This document shows, one piece after another, positions 18,816-27,753 of a stretch of 64,000 bases of DNA (positions are counted from its first letter, which is position 1; each line of letters starts with the position of its first letter). The translations under genes were made by a program, and so were the position numbers. Location of the stretch: NCBI GenBank assembly GCA_019058275.1, contig JAHLVW010000066.1, positions 124,001 through 188,000 of the forward strand. The letters run 5' to 3'. The stretch comes from Candidatus Heimdallarchaeota archaeon (GTDB taxonomy: Archaea; Asgardarchaeota; Heimdallarchaeia; JABLTI01). The notes below the pieces were generated by a model that was not told the origin of the DNA, searched no databases, and saw nothing but the letters and a program-made list of their open reading frames with translations.

Positions 18816-20864
18816 TTGCAATATCCTGAAACAAAAAGGGAAGAAGTAGTTGAAGAAATACATGGTGTGAAGATAGTTGATCCATATAGATGGTTAGAGA
18901 ATTTTGATCAACCTGAGGTTCAAGATTGGATAGATATACAGAACAACCATACAAAGGAGCTATTAGCTAAGATTCCAAACTATCAAAGTGCATATGATAG
19001 AATTAAGGAATTTCTCTCTTTAGGGACATTAACAGTGCCAAGTGAGAGGGAAGGTTACATATTTTATCAAAAATCTACTACAGAGAACCAACCAATATTG
19101 TATGAGCAAAAGGGTTTAGATGGAAAGACCAAAGTTCTACTCGATCCAAATGAATTAAGTAAAGAAAACCCAGTGGCATTGGATTGGTTCTTTATATCAC
19201 CAAAAGCCAAATACATTGTCTATGGATTATCAGAAGATGGAAATGAATGGTCTGTATTGCACATAAAAAACATTGAAACAGAAGAAATTTTAGAAGATAA
19301 AATACCTAGAACGAGATATTGCAGTTTGGCTTGGTTACCTGATGAAACTGGTTTTTATTATACAAGGTATCCTGAACCAGGAACTGTTCCAAAAGGACAA
19401 GAAAATTACAATAAACATCTGTTTCTACATAAAATTGGCAAAGACTGGTATGATGATGAGAAAATCTTTGGAGAAGGAAGACCAGGGACAAATCATTATA
19501 ATGTGGAATTGTCAGAAGATGGAAGATATTTGCTAATCTCTGTACACAAATATACAAAAAATGATCTTTATATAATGGATGTTGAGAACAGCAATAAATT
19601 ATCTGAGGTTATTGTGGGAGAAGATGTTCTGACAAATGCTTCTATGTTTGATGATGAATTATGGATTTTAACTAACAAAAATGTGCCTAGAATAGCCTTG
19701 TTTAAAACAAAAATCACTGATCCTACATTCGATAACTGGGAACTAGTCATTCCTGAAAGCGCTAATACAATTAATCAAGCTTTAGTAACCAAAGAGAAGA
19801 TTTTTCTAAAAATAATGAAAAATGCTTGTGATCATATTTTTATTTATGGCAAAGATGGTAAATTGATTTCTGAACTTCAGTTGCCAGAATTTTCAGGTAT
19901 AGTCAATATGGGAACTAGTAATCAAATTTCTGCAAAAGATACTAAGAGATTTTACTTTGGTTTACAAAATTTCTTCTATCCTAGAACAAATTATTGTTAT
20001 GAAATAGAGAAATCTAAACTATTGATTTTTAATGAAATTGAAAAACCACTAGATGTTAAAGATTATTCAGTCAAACAACTGTGGTATGAATCAAAAGATG
20101 GAACTAAAGTTTCCATGTATATAGCGCATAAAAAAGACATTAAACTTGATGGTACAAATCCTACAATGCTTTGTGGATATGGTGGTTTTAATATAGCAAT
20201 TAAACCTCCCTACCTAAAATATACAAGATTCTTCTGGTTGGAAAATGGCGGTGTAGTCGCTATAGCTAATCTCAGAGGAGGTTCGGAGTATGGAGAAGAT
20301 TGGCATAGAGCAGGTATGTTGGAAAAGAAACAGAATGTTTTCGATGATTTTATCTATGCAGCTAAATGGCTTATTGCTAACAAATACACCTCAGAGAAAC
20401 AACTAAGTATCAATGGACGAAGCAATGGAGGGCTTTTAACGGGTGCAGTTGTAACTCAAAAACCTGAGTTATTTGGTGCTGTTTATGTTGGTGTACCTTT
20501 GTTAGATATGATGCGCTATCATCTATTTAGTATCGCAAGGTATTGGATACCAGAATATGGTTCATCAGAAGATCCAGAACAATTCAAGTATATCCTCAAA
20601 TATTCACCTTATCATAATGTCAAGAAAGGAACAGAATATCCTGCAATAATATTAGCATCTGCTGCTTCTGATTCTCGAGTTGATCCTATCCATGCAATGA
20701 AAATGACTGCATTGCTGCAGTGGGCAAATTCATCAAAAGAGCCAATTTCACTTTTCATTGAAAAACAAGCTGGACATGGTATTGGCAAACCACTAGAGAA
20801 ATTAGCAGAAACAGAAACAGACTTGTACACTTTCTTGGGTTGGAAAACTGGATTAAAATTCTGA
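18816..20864 (+). CDS. Prolyl oligopeptidase (S9A)
   Basis: Serine peptidase cleaving after proline in short peptides. The N-terminal half forms the beta-propeller lid and the C-terminal third is the alpha/beta-hydrolase domain. The catalytic triad is visible: Ser about 536 in NGRSNGGL, Asp about 619 in SDSRVDP, His about 654 in QAGHGIGK. DPYRWLEN near the N-terminus and NLRGGSEYGEDWHRAG are diagnostic. Length 682 residues is usual and no signal peptide is seen, so it is cytoplasmic. The TTG start at 18816 has GGTGA 7 bases upstream. Confidence 0.95.
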   Translation: MQYPETKREEVVEEIHGVKIVDPYRWLENFDQPEVQDWIDIQNNHTKELLAKIPNYQSAYDRIKEFLSLGTLTVPSEREGYIFYQKSTTENQPILYEQKGLDGKTKVLLDPNELSKENPVALDWFFISPKAKYIVYGLSEDGNEWSVLHIKNIETEEILEDKIPRTRYCSLAWLPDETGFYYTRYPEPGTVPKGQENYNKHLFLHKIGKDWYDDEKIFGEGRPGTNHYNVELSEDGRYLLISVHKYTKNDLYIMDVENSNKLSEVIVGEDVLTNASMFDDELWILTNKNVPRIALFKTKITDPTFDNWELVIPESANTINQALVTKEKIFLKIMKNACDHIFIYGKDGKLISELQLPEFSGIVNMGTSNQISAKDTKRFYFGLQNFFYPRTNYCYEIEKSKLLIFNEIEKPLDVKDYSVKQLWYESKDGTKVSMYIAHKKDIKLDGTNPTMLCGYGGFNIAIKPPYLKYTRFFWLENGGVVAIANLRGGSEYGEDWHRAGMLEKKQNVFDDFIYAAKWLIANKYTSEKQLSINGRSNGGLLTGAVVTQKPELFGAVYVGVPLLDMMRYHLFSIARYWIPEYGSSEDPEQFKYILKYSPYHNVKKGTEYPAIILASAASDSRVDPIHAMKMTALLQWANSSKEPISLFIEKQAGHGIGKPLEKLAETETDLYTFLGWKTGLKF

Positions 20865-20894
20865 TTTATTTTAGCAAAATAAGGAGAATATCAA

Positions 20895-21401
20895 GTGAAA
20901 ATTCAGATACTCAAAGGTGATATAACCAAAATAGTGGCTGATGCTATTGTGAATGCTGCAAATAATGAACTTTGGATGGGTGCTGGTGTAGCTGGTGCTA
21001 TTAAACGAAAAGGCGGTATAGCAATTGAAGAGGAAGCAATGAAGAAGGGACCAATAAAACATGGTGAAGCAATTGAAACAACTGCTGGTAATCTCGATGC
21101 AAAATATGTCATACATGCAGCTGGGATGAGAAGTGATGGTTATATTACAGAGGAATCACTAAGGAAAAGCGTTCAAAATAGCTTACAATTGGCAGAAGAT
21201 TTGGAATTAAAATCAATTGCTTTTCCAGCAATAGGAACTGGAGTCGCAGGATTTTCTCCAAAAGAATGCGCGAAAATAATGCTGAAGACAATTGCTGATT
21301 TCAGTTTCTCATTTGTTGAAGAAATCAAGATAGTTTTATTCGATGATGATATGTTTAAATTATTCAAAGAAAGAGCAAAGAAAGAAAATATCAAGATGTA
21401 A
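20895..21401 (+). CDS. Macro domain protein (ADP-ribose binding)
   Basis: Single macro domain of 168 residues. GDITKIVADAIVNAANN at the N-terminus and FPAIGTGVAGFSP in the second half form the ADP-ribose binding loops; VAGAIKRKGG is the usual third element. Family members bind or hydrolyse ADP-ribose and its derivatives, or deacetylate O-acetyl-ADP-ribose. The GTG start at 20895 has AAGGAG about 8 bases upstream. It follows prolyl oligopeptidase by 30 bases on the same strand and probably shares its transcript. Target unknown. Confidence 0.92.
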   Translation: MKIQILKGDITKIVADAIVNAANNELWMGAGVAGAIKRKGGIAIEEEAMKKGPIKHGEAIETTAGNLDAKYVIHAAGMRSDGYITEESLRKSVQNSLQLAEDLELKSIAFPAIGTGVAGFSPKECAKIMLKTIADFSFSFVEEIKIVLFDDDMFKLFKERAKKENIKM

Positions 21402-21403
21402 AT

Positions 21404-22741
21404 CTATTCTTGTTGATCAAGGTTATCTTGCTCTTGACTTTCTTGAACAGATCCATCTTCAGGAGTTATTTCCTCAGATTTAGATTCTTCCTCTAGCAAA
21501 GCTTCCTTAGCTAATTTCTTTACATCTTCTCTTTTAGCTTCTTCCTCAACAATTCCCATTTCACGAGCGACCAAAATTTCAAGAATCTTATCTGATAACT
21601 TACTACAATCATCAATTATTAGTTCAGCATCTAAAGTATCAATGTGTAATTGCTCTTCATAACCCTTTATTAGTGGTAAAATGGTTGAAGACCAAATTGC
21701 TTTGGTTTCACTAAGCAAAGCTTGGGAATCGGCTGCAAACTCAGTAAGAGCTTCTCTCGAAGCTGTGCTGATAGTAAAAGGAGTCATTTTCTTTTTCAAC
21801 ATTTCATTTAATTGATCCTCATAATTTTTCAAGGCAGCTATAGCATTTCGCATTTCATCTCTTTTAGAAGCAACTATTTTTTCCATGCTTATAGGTGCTT
21901 CAATAGATGTCTCCACTTCTACAACTACAGGTTCAGGTGTATCAGAAGGTACATCAGAAATATCTTTTGGAGTTTTTACAGCTTTAGATTTTTCATCTAT
22001 TTCTTGTCGCTTTTTTAGCATAGCCTGTATTGCTTCACGCTCTTCACTTTCGAAAGACATCTCTCTTCCTTTAGATTTTTGTTTAGTGAAGAGTTCTTTT
22101 TCATCCCTCTCTAGTTCTATGCGTTTTGAAGATTCTCTAGGTCGAAATTGTCTAACAATGAGCAAAGCTCCTATTAAGAATAAAGTAACAATACCAGCAC
22201 TAATCAATATACCAATAATTAAGTTTCGATAATCTTTTGGTTCAGATAAGTCTGGAAAGTCTTCTGGATCGGTAGGATCAGTACCATGAGCAACTTCAAC
22301 ACCATCTGTAACTTGGTCACCATCTGTATCCGGATCAAGTGGGTTTGTATTATAAAATGATTCATACTCTGTAGTAAGACCATCATTATCAGGATCTGCA
22401 TTAATATCATCAACAACTAATGGATCCAAACCCCATTTTACTTCATACCCATCTGTAAGTAGATCGTCGTCTGTATCAGGATCGTTTGGGTCTGTATTAT
22501 AGATGTTAGTCTCATCATCATCTGAGAGTCCATCTCCATCGGAATCAACCTCATTACAGGGAAAAATCTCAGTTACTGAACTATCTAGAACCATTTTTTG
22601 ACAGAAGTTGATGTCCACTTTTGCGCTGGTTTTCGTGATTGCTAAAACACTTAACGAAACCATTAACAAAGTGATAATAAATAATGGACCCATTTTCAAT
22701 GGTTTAGATTTATTTCTTCTATCAATAAATGACTGGAACAT
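21404..22741 (-). CDS. Membrane protein with four TSP3-type repeats and cytosolic helical domain
   Basis: Predicted type-I-like membrane protein. Hydrophobic segment at residues 18-40 (signal anchor or signal peptide), extracellular part with four thrombospondin-type-3 calcium repeats (DSDGDGLSDDDE, DTDDDLLTDGYE, DPDNDGLTTEYE, DTDGDQVTDGVE), membrane segment at about 172-195, then about 250 cytoplasmic residues that are helical and acidic at the C-terminus. The cytoplasmic domain has no family I recognise. The layout suggests a calcium-stiffened surface stalk linked to an internal adaptor. It is convergent with the macro gene, with only 2 bases between them. Confidence 0.8.
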   Translation of the reverse strand: MFQSFIDRRNKSKPLKMGPLFIITLLMVSLSVLAITKTSAKVDINFCQKMVLDSSVTEIFPCNEVDSDGDGLSDDDETNIYNTDPNDPDTDDDLLTDGYEVKWGLDPLVVDDINADPDNDGLTTEYESFYNTNPLDPDTDGDQVTDGVEVAHGTDPTDPEDFPDLSEPKDYRNLIIGILISAGIVTLFLIGALLIVRQFRPRESSKRIELERDEKELFTKQKSKGREMSFESEEREAIQAMLKKRQEIDEKSKAVKTPKDISDVPSDTPEPVVVEVETSIEAPISMEKIVASKRDEMRNAIAALKNYEDQLNEMLKKKMTPFTISTASREALTEFAADSQALLSETKAIWSSTILPLIKGYEEQLHIDTLDAELIIDDCSKLSDKILEILVAREMGIVEEEAKREDVKKLAKEALLEEESKSEEITPEDGSVQESQEQDNLDQQE

Positions 22742-23179
22742 CAGTAACCAAACATCCTACAATTTACTAATATATGTGAATTTACTAGAAAAAAAGCTTT
22801 GTATAGAGCACTAAGGAAAAAAAATTCTTGATTCTTTTCAGAAGGAAATCTTCTTGATACAATAAAAATCATTCAATCACTGTTGGAAACTTAAATCTAG
22901 ATGAAAAAACAAGAATAAGAAACTTCTAGTTTGGATTTTTCTTTGATAAAATTGTCAATTATTTTCTCTCACTAAGAATTCATAATTATCCTACCTATTT
23001 GGAAATTAATCAAAATAAGAAGAAATCTTAAATAACCAATCTTTTAGTTTTTGCGTGTCGACGATCTCAGTATTTAAGAATTATACTAATGTCTTGGTTT
23101 AGACTTAGGAAAAACTTCTTAAAATGAATTCACTCGACGGTTAAATAATTAATATTAGTACACAATTAGGTGCTAAACA
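22742..23179. other. Intergenic region upstream of L11
   Basis: About 440 AT-rich bases between divergent genes, with no open frame or tRNA that I can support. It holds a promoter-like 16-mer at 23020-23035 and further TATA-like stretches near 23071 and 23145. If the 23020 element is used, L11 mRNA has a leader of roughly 120 bases, long enough for an autoregulatory structure, though I see no clear L1- or L11-type fold. Confidence 0.5.
23020..23035 (+). promoter_or_regulatory. Promoter-like element upstream of ribosomal L11
   Basis: AAGAAATCTTAAATAA is identical to the element at 18750-18765 before prolyl oligopeptidase. It has the BRE plus TATA pattern of archaeal promoters. Distance to the L11 ATG is about 145 bases, so another TATA-like box nearer the gene could be the real one. 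Confidence 0.45.
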
Positions 23180-23668
23180 ATGGCTGATCAAGAAATAAAA
23201 GTTCTCATTGAAGGCGGAAAAGCATCTCCCGCTCCACCATTAGGTCCGGCGTTAGGTCCAACTGGTGTAAACATTGGTGCAGTAATTGGTAAAATCAATC
23301 AAGAGACTTCCCAATTTAGAGGTATGAAAGTACCCGTAAAGATAATCATTCATCCTGACAAATCCTTTGACCTAGATGTAGGTATACCGACCACAAGCGG
23401 TTTAGTTCTGAAAGAAGCAGGATTAGCAAAGGGAGGTCATGGATCAACCGAAGAAGCACCAGAAGAACCTTTTGTAGGTAATCTTAGTTGGGAACAAATC
23501 TTCAAAATAACTGAAATCAAGAAACAAGCTAGTTTTGCTTCTAGCAAGAAGACATTAGTTAAAGAAATTTTAGGAACAATGTTAAGCTGTAAAGTATCTT
23601 GTGAAGGTAAAGATCCTCGAGAAGTACAAAAAGAAATCGACAAAGGTGTCCATGATAGTCGCTTCTAG
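23180..23668 (+). CDS. rpl11: Ribosomal protein L11 (uL11)
   Basis: Large-subunit protein of the GTPase-associated centre. The N-terminal GGKASPAPPLGPALGPTGVNIG and the C-terminal RNA-binding domain (IKKQASFASSKK; VKEILGTMLSCKVSCEGKDPREV) are clear. Length 162 residues matches archaeal L11. It starts at ATG 23180 and ends with TAG. Unlike many archaea, no L1, L10 or L12 gene follows; the next gene is an acyl-CoA synthetase about 215 bases on. Confidence 0.97.
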   Translation: MADQEIKVLIEGGKASPAPPLGPALGPTGVNIGAVIGKINQETSQFRGMKVPVKIIIHPDKSFDLDVGIPTTSGLVLKEAGLAKGGHGSTEEAPEEPFVGNLSWEQIFKITEIKKQASFASSKKTLVKEILGTMLSCKVSCEGKDPREVQKEIDKGVHDSRF

Positions 23669-23881
23669 ACAAAAGAAGTAAATACTGACATTACCCAAAC
23701 TTTTATTTTTCTCTTGTTTTGAGTTAAGCTGTGTATGCTACTAAGTATACATTTGAGCCAAAAAAATAACGAACAAAATTGATTTAGAGAAAGACAATGA
23801 ATTTCATCGTTAATCATGAGCTTTACTCTAATGGTTAAATGTTTCAATTTAAGGTTAATATAATTTGAAACCATGTAAGAG

Positions 23882-26014
23882 GTGTTAAAAATTACAAAAT
23901 ATCCTGGTCTGAAATTTATGTTCAGACCCAAAAGTATCGCAGTTATCGGTGCTTCTAAGAAACCTGGGAAAATCGGTTATGAGATAGTGGATAACATTAT
24001 TTCTTATGGTTTTAAAGGAGAATTATATCCTGTCAATCTAAAAGAAACGGAAATTCTCGGGAAAAAGGTTTACAAAACAATTTCTGATGTTCCTGGAGAA
24101 GTTGATTTTGCTGTCATTTCAATTCCTGCAAAATTCGTACCTGCAGCCTTGGAAGAATGTGGAAAGAAAGGTGTCAAATCAGCTGCAGTCATCACAAGTG
24201 GTTTTGGGGAAGTAGGTGACCATGAAACTGAACAAAAACTAGTAGACATTGCTATAAAGTACAATATACCTTTCATCGGACCAAATATCTTTGGTATGGT
24301 ATACACTCCCGCAAACTTAAATGCCTCATTTGGACCTGGTGATGTTAAACCTGGAAAATTAGCTTTTATTACACAGAGTGGTGCATTAGGTATTGCTTTG
24401 ATGGGATGGACTATTACAAATAAAATTGGTCTTTCTGCATTAATTAGCATTGGTAACAAAGCGCAAATTGGTGAGAACGAGCTCTTAGATAGTTACTTGA
24501 AAAACGATCCAAATACAAAAGCAATACTTTTGTATGTTGAGGGATTGAGAGAAGGGCAATTAGCAATGAAGATTTTCAAGGAGGTTGGTTTGAAAAAACC
24601 AATTATTGCTTTAAAATCGGGACGATCAGTAAGAGGAGCAGTTGCAGCAGTAAGTCATACAGGCAGTCTTGCAGGTTCTGATAAGATATATTCTGCTGCT
24701 TTCAAACAAATGGGTGTGCTTAGAGCAATTGATGCTTCCGAAGCTTTTGATTGGGCAAGATGTATCACAAATAACCCACGACCTAAAGGACAGAATGTTC
24801 TTATTATCACAAATGGTGGTGGAGTAGGTGTTATGGCCACAGATGCTTGTGAAGATCACAACATTGAACTTTACAATGATCAAGAAAAACTCAAAGAACT
24901 ATTCTTCAAACCAGAAATAATGCCTCCTTTTGGTTCAACAAAAAATCCTGTTGATATTACTGGTCAAGGTGGGGAATTGGCCTATAAGCGAGCAATTGAA
25001 GCAGCCTATCAAGCTGATGAAATAGATGCAATTGTTGTTCTTTATTGTCAAACTGCTACAACAAATCCTGATTTATTAGCAGATTACGTTATTGAAGAAG
25101 TTAATCAACATAAAGGAAAGAAACCGTTTGTAATTGCTAGTATCGGTGGAGAAGCTGTTGAAGCAATGGTTGATAAATTAAACGAGGAAGAAATTCCTGC
25201 ATTTGATTTGCCTGAAAAAGCAATTTCCGCAATGGCTGCACTATATCGTTGGTCCAATTTCATTGAAAGACAAGAAAGGTTAGGAAAAGATACACTAATG
25301 AAATTGCCATTAGAGGAAATTAACAAGATCATTAAACCGATAAGAAAAGAGGGTCGGGCTCAAATGCTTGAGCACGAAGCTAAAGAATTGTTCAAGCTTT
25401 GTGGTTTAGAAGTTCCTCCATTTGCTTTAGTACAATCTGCAGAAGAAGCTGGTGAAGTGGCGAAAAAAGTTGGTTTCCCGGTTGTTATGAAAATAGTATC
25501 TGAAGATATCATTCATAAGAGTGAAGCTGGTGGAGTTATCATTGGTTTAAATGATATCCTTCATGTTGAAGAAGCATATGACAAAATCATAGAGAATGCT
25601 AAAGCATACAAAACAGGCGCAAATATTCGTGGAATTTTAGTAACACATATGGTACCAAAAGCAACAGAGGTAATTATCGGTGTTACAAGAGATCCATCTT
25701 TTGGACCAGTAGTTATGTTTGGTCTCGGAGGTATCTACGTAGAAATTCTTAAGGACGTCGTTTTCAGAGTTGCTCCATTCCCACCTGATGAAGCTCAACA
25801 TATGATTGATGGAATTAAAGCAAAAGACATGCTTTATGGTGCTAGAGGAAAGAAATCATGTGACATTGATGCACTTAGACATACAATTCACTTAATAAGT
25901 CAATTAGTATCACAAGTAGACGACATAAAAGAACTAGATATCAATCCACTATTTGCTCTTGAAGAAGGAGCAAGTGTTGTGGATGCAAGAATTACTTTAA
26001 CTGATAACAAATAA
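23882..26014 (+). CDS. ADP-forming acyl-CoA synthetase, fused alpha-beta (Acd)
   Basis: Converts acyl-CoA, ADP and phosphate to the acid, CoA and ATP, the archaeal route to ATP from acetyl-CoA and amino-acid-derived CoA esters. The alpha part (residues 1 to about 470) carries the CoA-binding fold (PKSIAVIGASKKPGKIGY) and the phosphorylated histidine in VSHTGSLAG, about residue 259. The beta part (from about 490) is an ATP-grasp domain (VVMKIVSEDIIHKSEAGGV). Fused single-chain forms of about 700 residues are common in archaea. GTG 23882 is used; ATG 23918 is an alternative. An intrinsic-looking terminator follows immediately. Substrate preference is not readable. Confidence 0.92.
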   Translation: MLKITKYPGLKFMFRPKSIAVIGASKKPGKIGYEIVDNIISYGFKGELYPVNLKETEILGKKVYKTISDVPGEVDFAVISIPAKFVPAALEECGKKGVKSAAVITSGFGEVGDHETEQKLVDIAIKYNIPFIGPNIFGMVYTPANLNASFGPGDVKPGKLAFITQSGALGIALMGWTITNKIGLSALISIGNKAQIGENELLDSYLKNDPNTKAILLYVEGLREGQLAMKIFKEVGLKKPIIALKSGRSVRGAVAAVSHTGSLAGSDKIYSAAFKQMGVLRAIDASEAFDWARCITNNPRPKGQNVLIITNGGGVGVMATDACEDHNIELYNDQEKLKELFFKPEIMPPFGSTKNPVDITGQGGELAYKRAIEAAYQADEIDAIVVLYCQTATTNPDLLADYVIEEVNQHKGKKPFVIASIGGEAVEAMVDKLNEEEIPAFDLPEKAISAMAALYRWSNFIERQERLGKDTLMKLPLEEINKIIKPIRKEGRAQMLEHEAKELFKLCGLEVPPFALVQSAEEAGEVAKKVGFPVVMKIVSEDIIHKSEAGGVIIGLNDILHVEEAYDKIIENAKAYKTGANIRGILVTHMVPKATEVIIGVTRDPSFGPVVMFGLGGIYVEILKDVVFRVAPFPPDEAQHMIDGIKAKDMLYGARGKKSCDIDALRHTIHLISQLVSQVDDIKELDINPLFALEEGASVVDARITLTDNK

Positions 26015-26016
26015 TT

Positions 26017-26039
26017 GAGTGAACTCTGTTCACTCTTTT
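26017..26039 (+). terminator. Intrinsic-type terminator after acyl-CoA synthetase
   Basis: GAGTGAAC-TCT-GTTCACTC is a perfect 8-bp stem with a 3-nt loop, followed by TTTT. It begins 3 bases after the synthetase stop codon, so it very likely marks the transcript 3' end. Confidence 0.65.
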
Positions 26040-26126
26040 ACTAATTTTTCTTCTTCGATAATTTAAAAAACACTTAAGTCCATCAGAGATAATTGAGAAA
26101 GAAGTTGTGTTGAATTCCAGTAAAGG

Positions 26127-27317
26127 GTGGTAAGTACAATATACAAATTCTATTACAAAAATGGCCTACAATTTGATTTTCCTAATAATCAAAGATTGCT
26201 TATTGATGGAAAAAGTTCTAAGGTTCCTTTAAATGCCCAGACTATTGTAACACATGCTCACTCTGATCATTTCACTTTTATGTATTCTACTCCGAATACT
26301 CGAGCAACACAAGAAACAATTGACCTATTTCTATGTCAAAAAAAGCCAAGTGGTTCAATAAAATTTGAACCAGTTAATTTTAATGAAAAAGTTGAGTTTC
26401 TATCATCGTTAGATGATTTGGATATACGATTAATTCCCTCAGGGCATATTCTTGGTTCTGCATCTGTCTTGATAAGTTATAAAAGCAAAAACATTCTCTT
26501 CACTAGTGATATAGGTGGAAAAGGTCAGCTTACAGTAAAAGACTCAATGAAGGTGCCAAAAGCAGACATCTTGATTATTGAAGCAACATTTGGATCACCT
26601 GAATTATCATTTCCATCAAGAGAAGAAATTTCAATGGACATTTTGAAATGGTCTGCAGATGTAGTTAAAGAAAAAAGAAATGTAGTGTTTTTTGCAGGGA
26701 AAATTGGTTCAGCACAAGAACTGATTAAGATGTATAATAATCTAACAAATCTTCGAGTTATTACACATGGTGAAGTTACTCCTGTTAGTGAAGTCTATCA
26801 GAAACATGGTATAAAATTAGAGTTCTTTGATTCAAAATCTGAGGAAGGGAGAGAAATTCTAAGAGATGGTGAAGCAATCGTTATACAGCCTCGAGGAAAG
26901 AAAATGGTTCCCTTTTTCATTAAAGAACATGTTAATTGTCGTAGTGCAATTGTTACTGGAATGGCCTCAAGGTTTCAATACAAGGATTTTGATGCTGCAT
27001 TCCCATTATCTTCACATGCAAATTATGCTGAATTAGTAGATTACATTAATACAGTATCTCCTGAAATAATCTTTACAATGTATGGTCTCGAGAAGAAACT
27101 TGCAAATGCTATTACAAATGAACTGAAAATTGAAGCAATACCTCTAAGAGAAAAAAAAGAAGAACCTAATATTCAGCAAACAACAAAGATATCTTATGTA
27201 AAGAAAGAAAAATCTCTCACAAGAGATCAGCAAGATTTTAATCAAAAGAAGGATTTACCATTAAAGAAAGATTCCAAAAAAGTAACAACTTTAGATGATT
27301 TCTTTAGTAAAGAATAA
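26127..27317 (+). CDS. MBL-fold/beta-CASP nuclease with PIP-box-like tail
   Basis: Metallo-beta-lactamase-fold nuclease resembling archaeal YSH1-like and DNA-ligase-associated exonucleases. The zinc motif HAHSDH is at residues 43-48, followed by SGHILGSAS, FTSDIGG and the later LSSHANY, typical of beta-CASP enzymes. The C-terminal 60 residues are lysine-rich and probably disordered, ending in TTLDDFFSKE. TLDDFF resembles a PCNA-interacting peptide, although the leading Gln is absent. This favours a DNA repair or replication role over mRNA processing, as inference. Start is GTG 26127. A small ParB-like gene follows. Confidence 0.82.
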   Translation: MVSTIYKFYYKNGLQFDFPNNQRLLIDGKSSKVPLNAQTIVTHAHSDHFTFMYSTPNTRATQETIDLFLCQKKPSGSIKFEPVNFNEKVEFLSSLDDLDIRLIPSGHILGSASVLISYKSKNILFTSDIGGKGQLTVKDSMKVPKADILIIEATFGSPELSFPSREEISMDILKWSADVVKEKRNVVFFAGKIGSAQELIKMYNNLTNLRVITHGEVTPVSEVYQKHGIKLEFFDSKSEEGREILRDGEAIVIQPRGKKMVPFFIKEHVNCRSAIVTGMASRFQYKDFDAAFPLSSHANYAELVDYINTVSPEIIFTMYGLEKKLANAITNELKIEAIPLREKKEEPNIQQTTKISYVKKEKSLTRDQQDFNQKKDLPLKKDSKKVTTLDDFFSKE

Positions 27318-27333
27318 TTTCTTGAGGGATATG

Positions 27334-27741
27334 ATGACTGAAGTTTTCTATATGGATTTAGAGCAAATCCAACCTAGTCAACTGTATATTAGCAAACGAA
27401 AATTAAGGAAAATACAGAAAGCAATTGATCCAACAGATGTGTCAACATTAGAAGTGGTTCCAATTAAAAAATTAGGCTCTGATATTATCTATACCGATGG
27501 TCATACTAGAGCATATGCTGCTTATTTAGCTGGAATTACTAGAATTAGAGTCGAATGGGAAACCGAGGATTTAGATTGGGAAATGTATGAGATTTGTGTT
27601 GGTTGGTGTAAGGAAGCAGGTATTTTCACAGTTGTGGATTTTAAAGGTAGAGAGATCGATCAAAAATCCTATAGAAAATTGTGGTATAAACGATGTGCAC
27701 TAATGCAGAATGAAATTAATGAAAACCGAATGAAAGTATAA
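27334..27741 (+). CDS. ParB/sulfiredoxin-fold protein
   Basis: About 135 residues with a ParB-like N-terminal fold: MDLEQIQPSQLYIS, then VVPIKKLGSDIIYTDGHTRAYAAYLAGI, matching the GxxR nucleotide-binding loop as DGHTRA. There is no helix-turn-helix domain, so it is not a full ParB; similar stand-alone proteins are nucleases, CTPases or kinases. ATG 27334 is chosen because GAGGGA at 27324-27329 lies 4 bases upstream; ATGs at 27331 and 27295 are in frame. It follows the MBL nuclease by 16 bases and is likely co-transcribed. Confidence 0.72.
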   Translation: MTEVFYMDLEQIQPSQLYISKRKLRKIQKAIDPTDVSTLEVVPIKKLGSDIIYTDGHTRAYAAYLAGITRIRVEWETEDLDWEMYEICVGWCKEAGIFTVVDFKGREIDQKSYRKLWYKRCALMQNEINENRMKV

Positions 27742-27753
27742 TTCAATGTTTCT

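Noticed and set aside
22742-23179. tRNA, riboswitch or small RNA in the gap before L11.
   Set aside because: No cloverleaf, conserved loop motif or terminator could be traced by eye.
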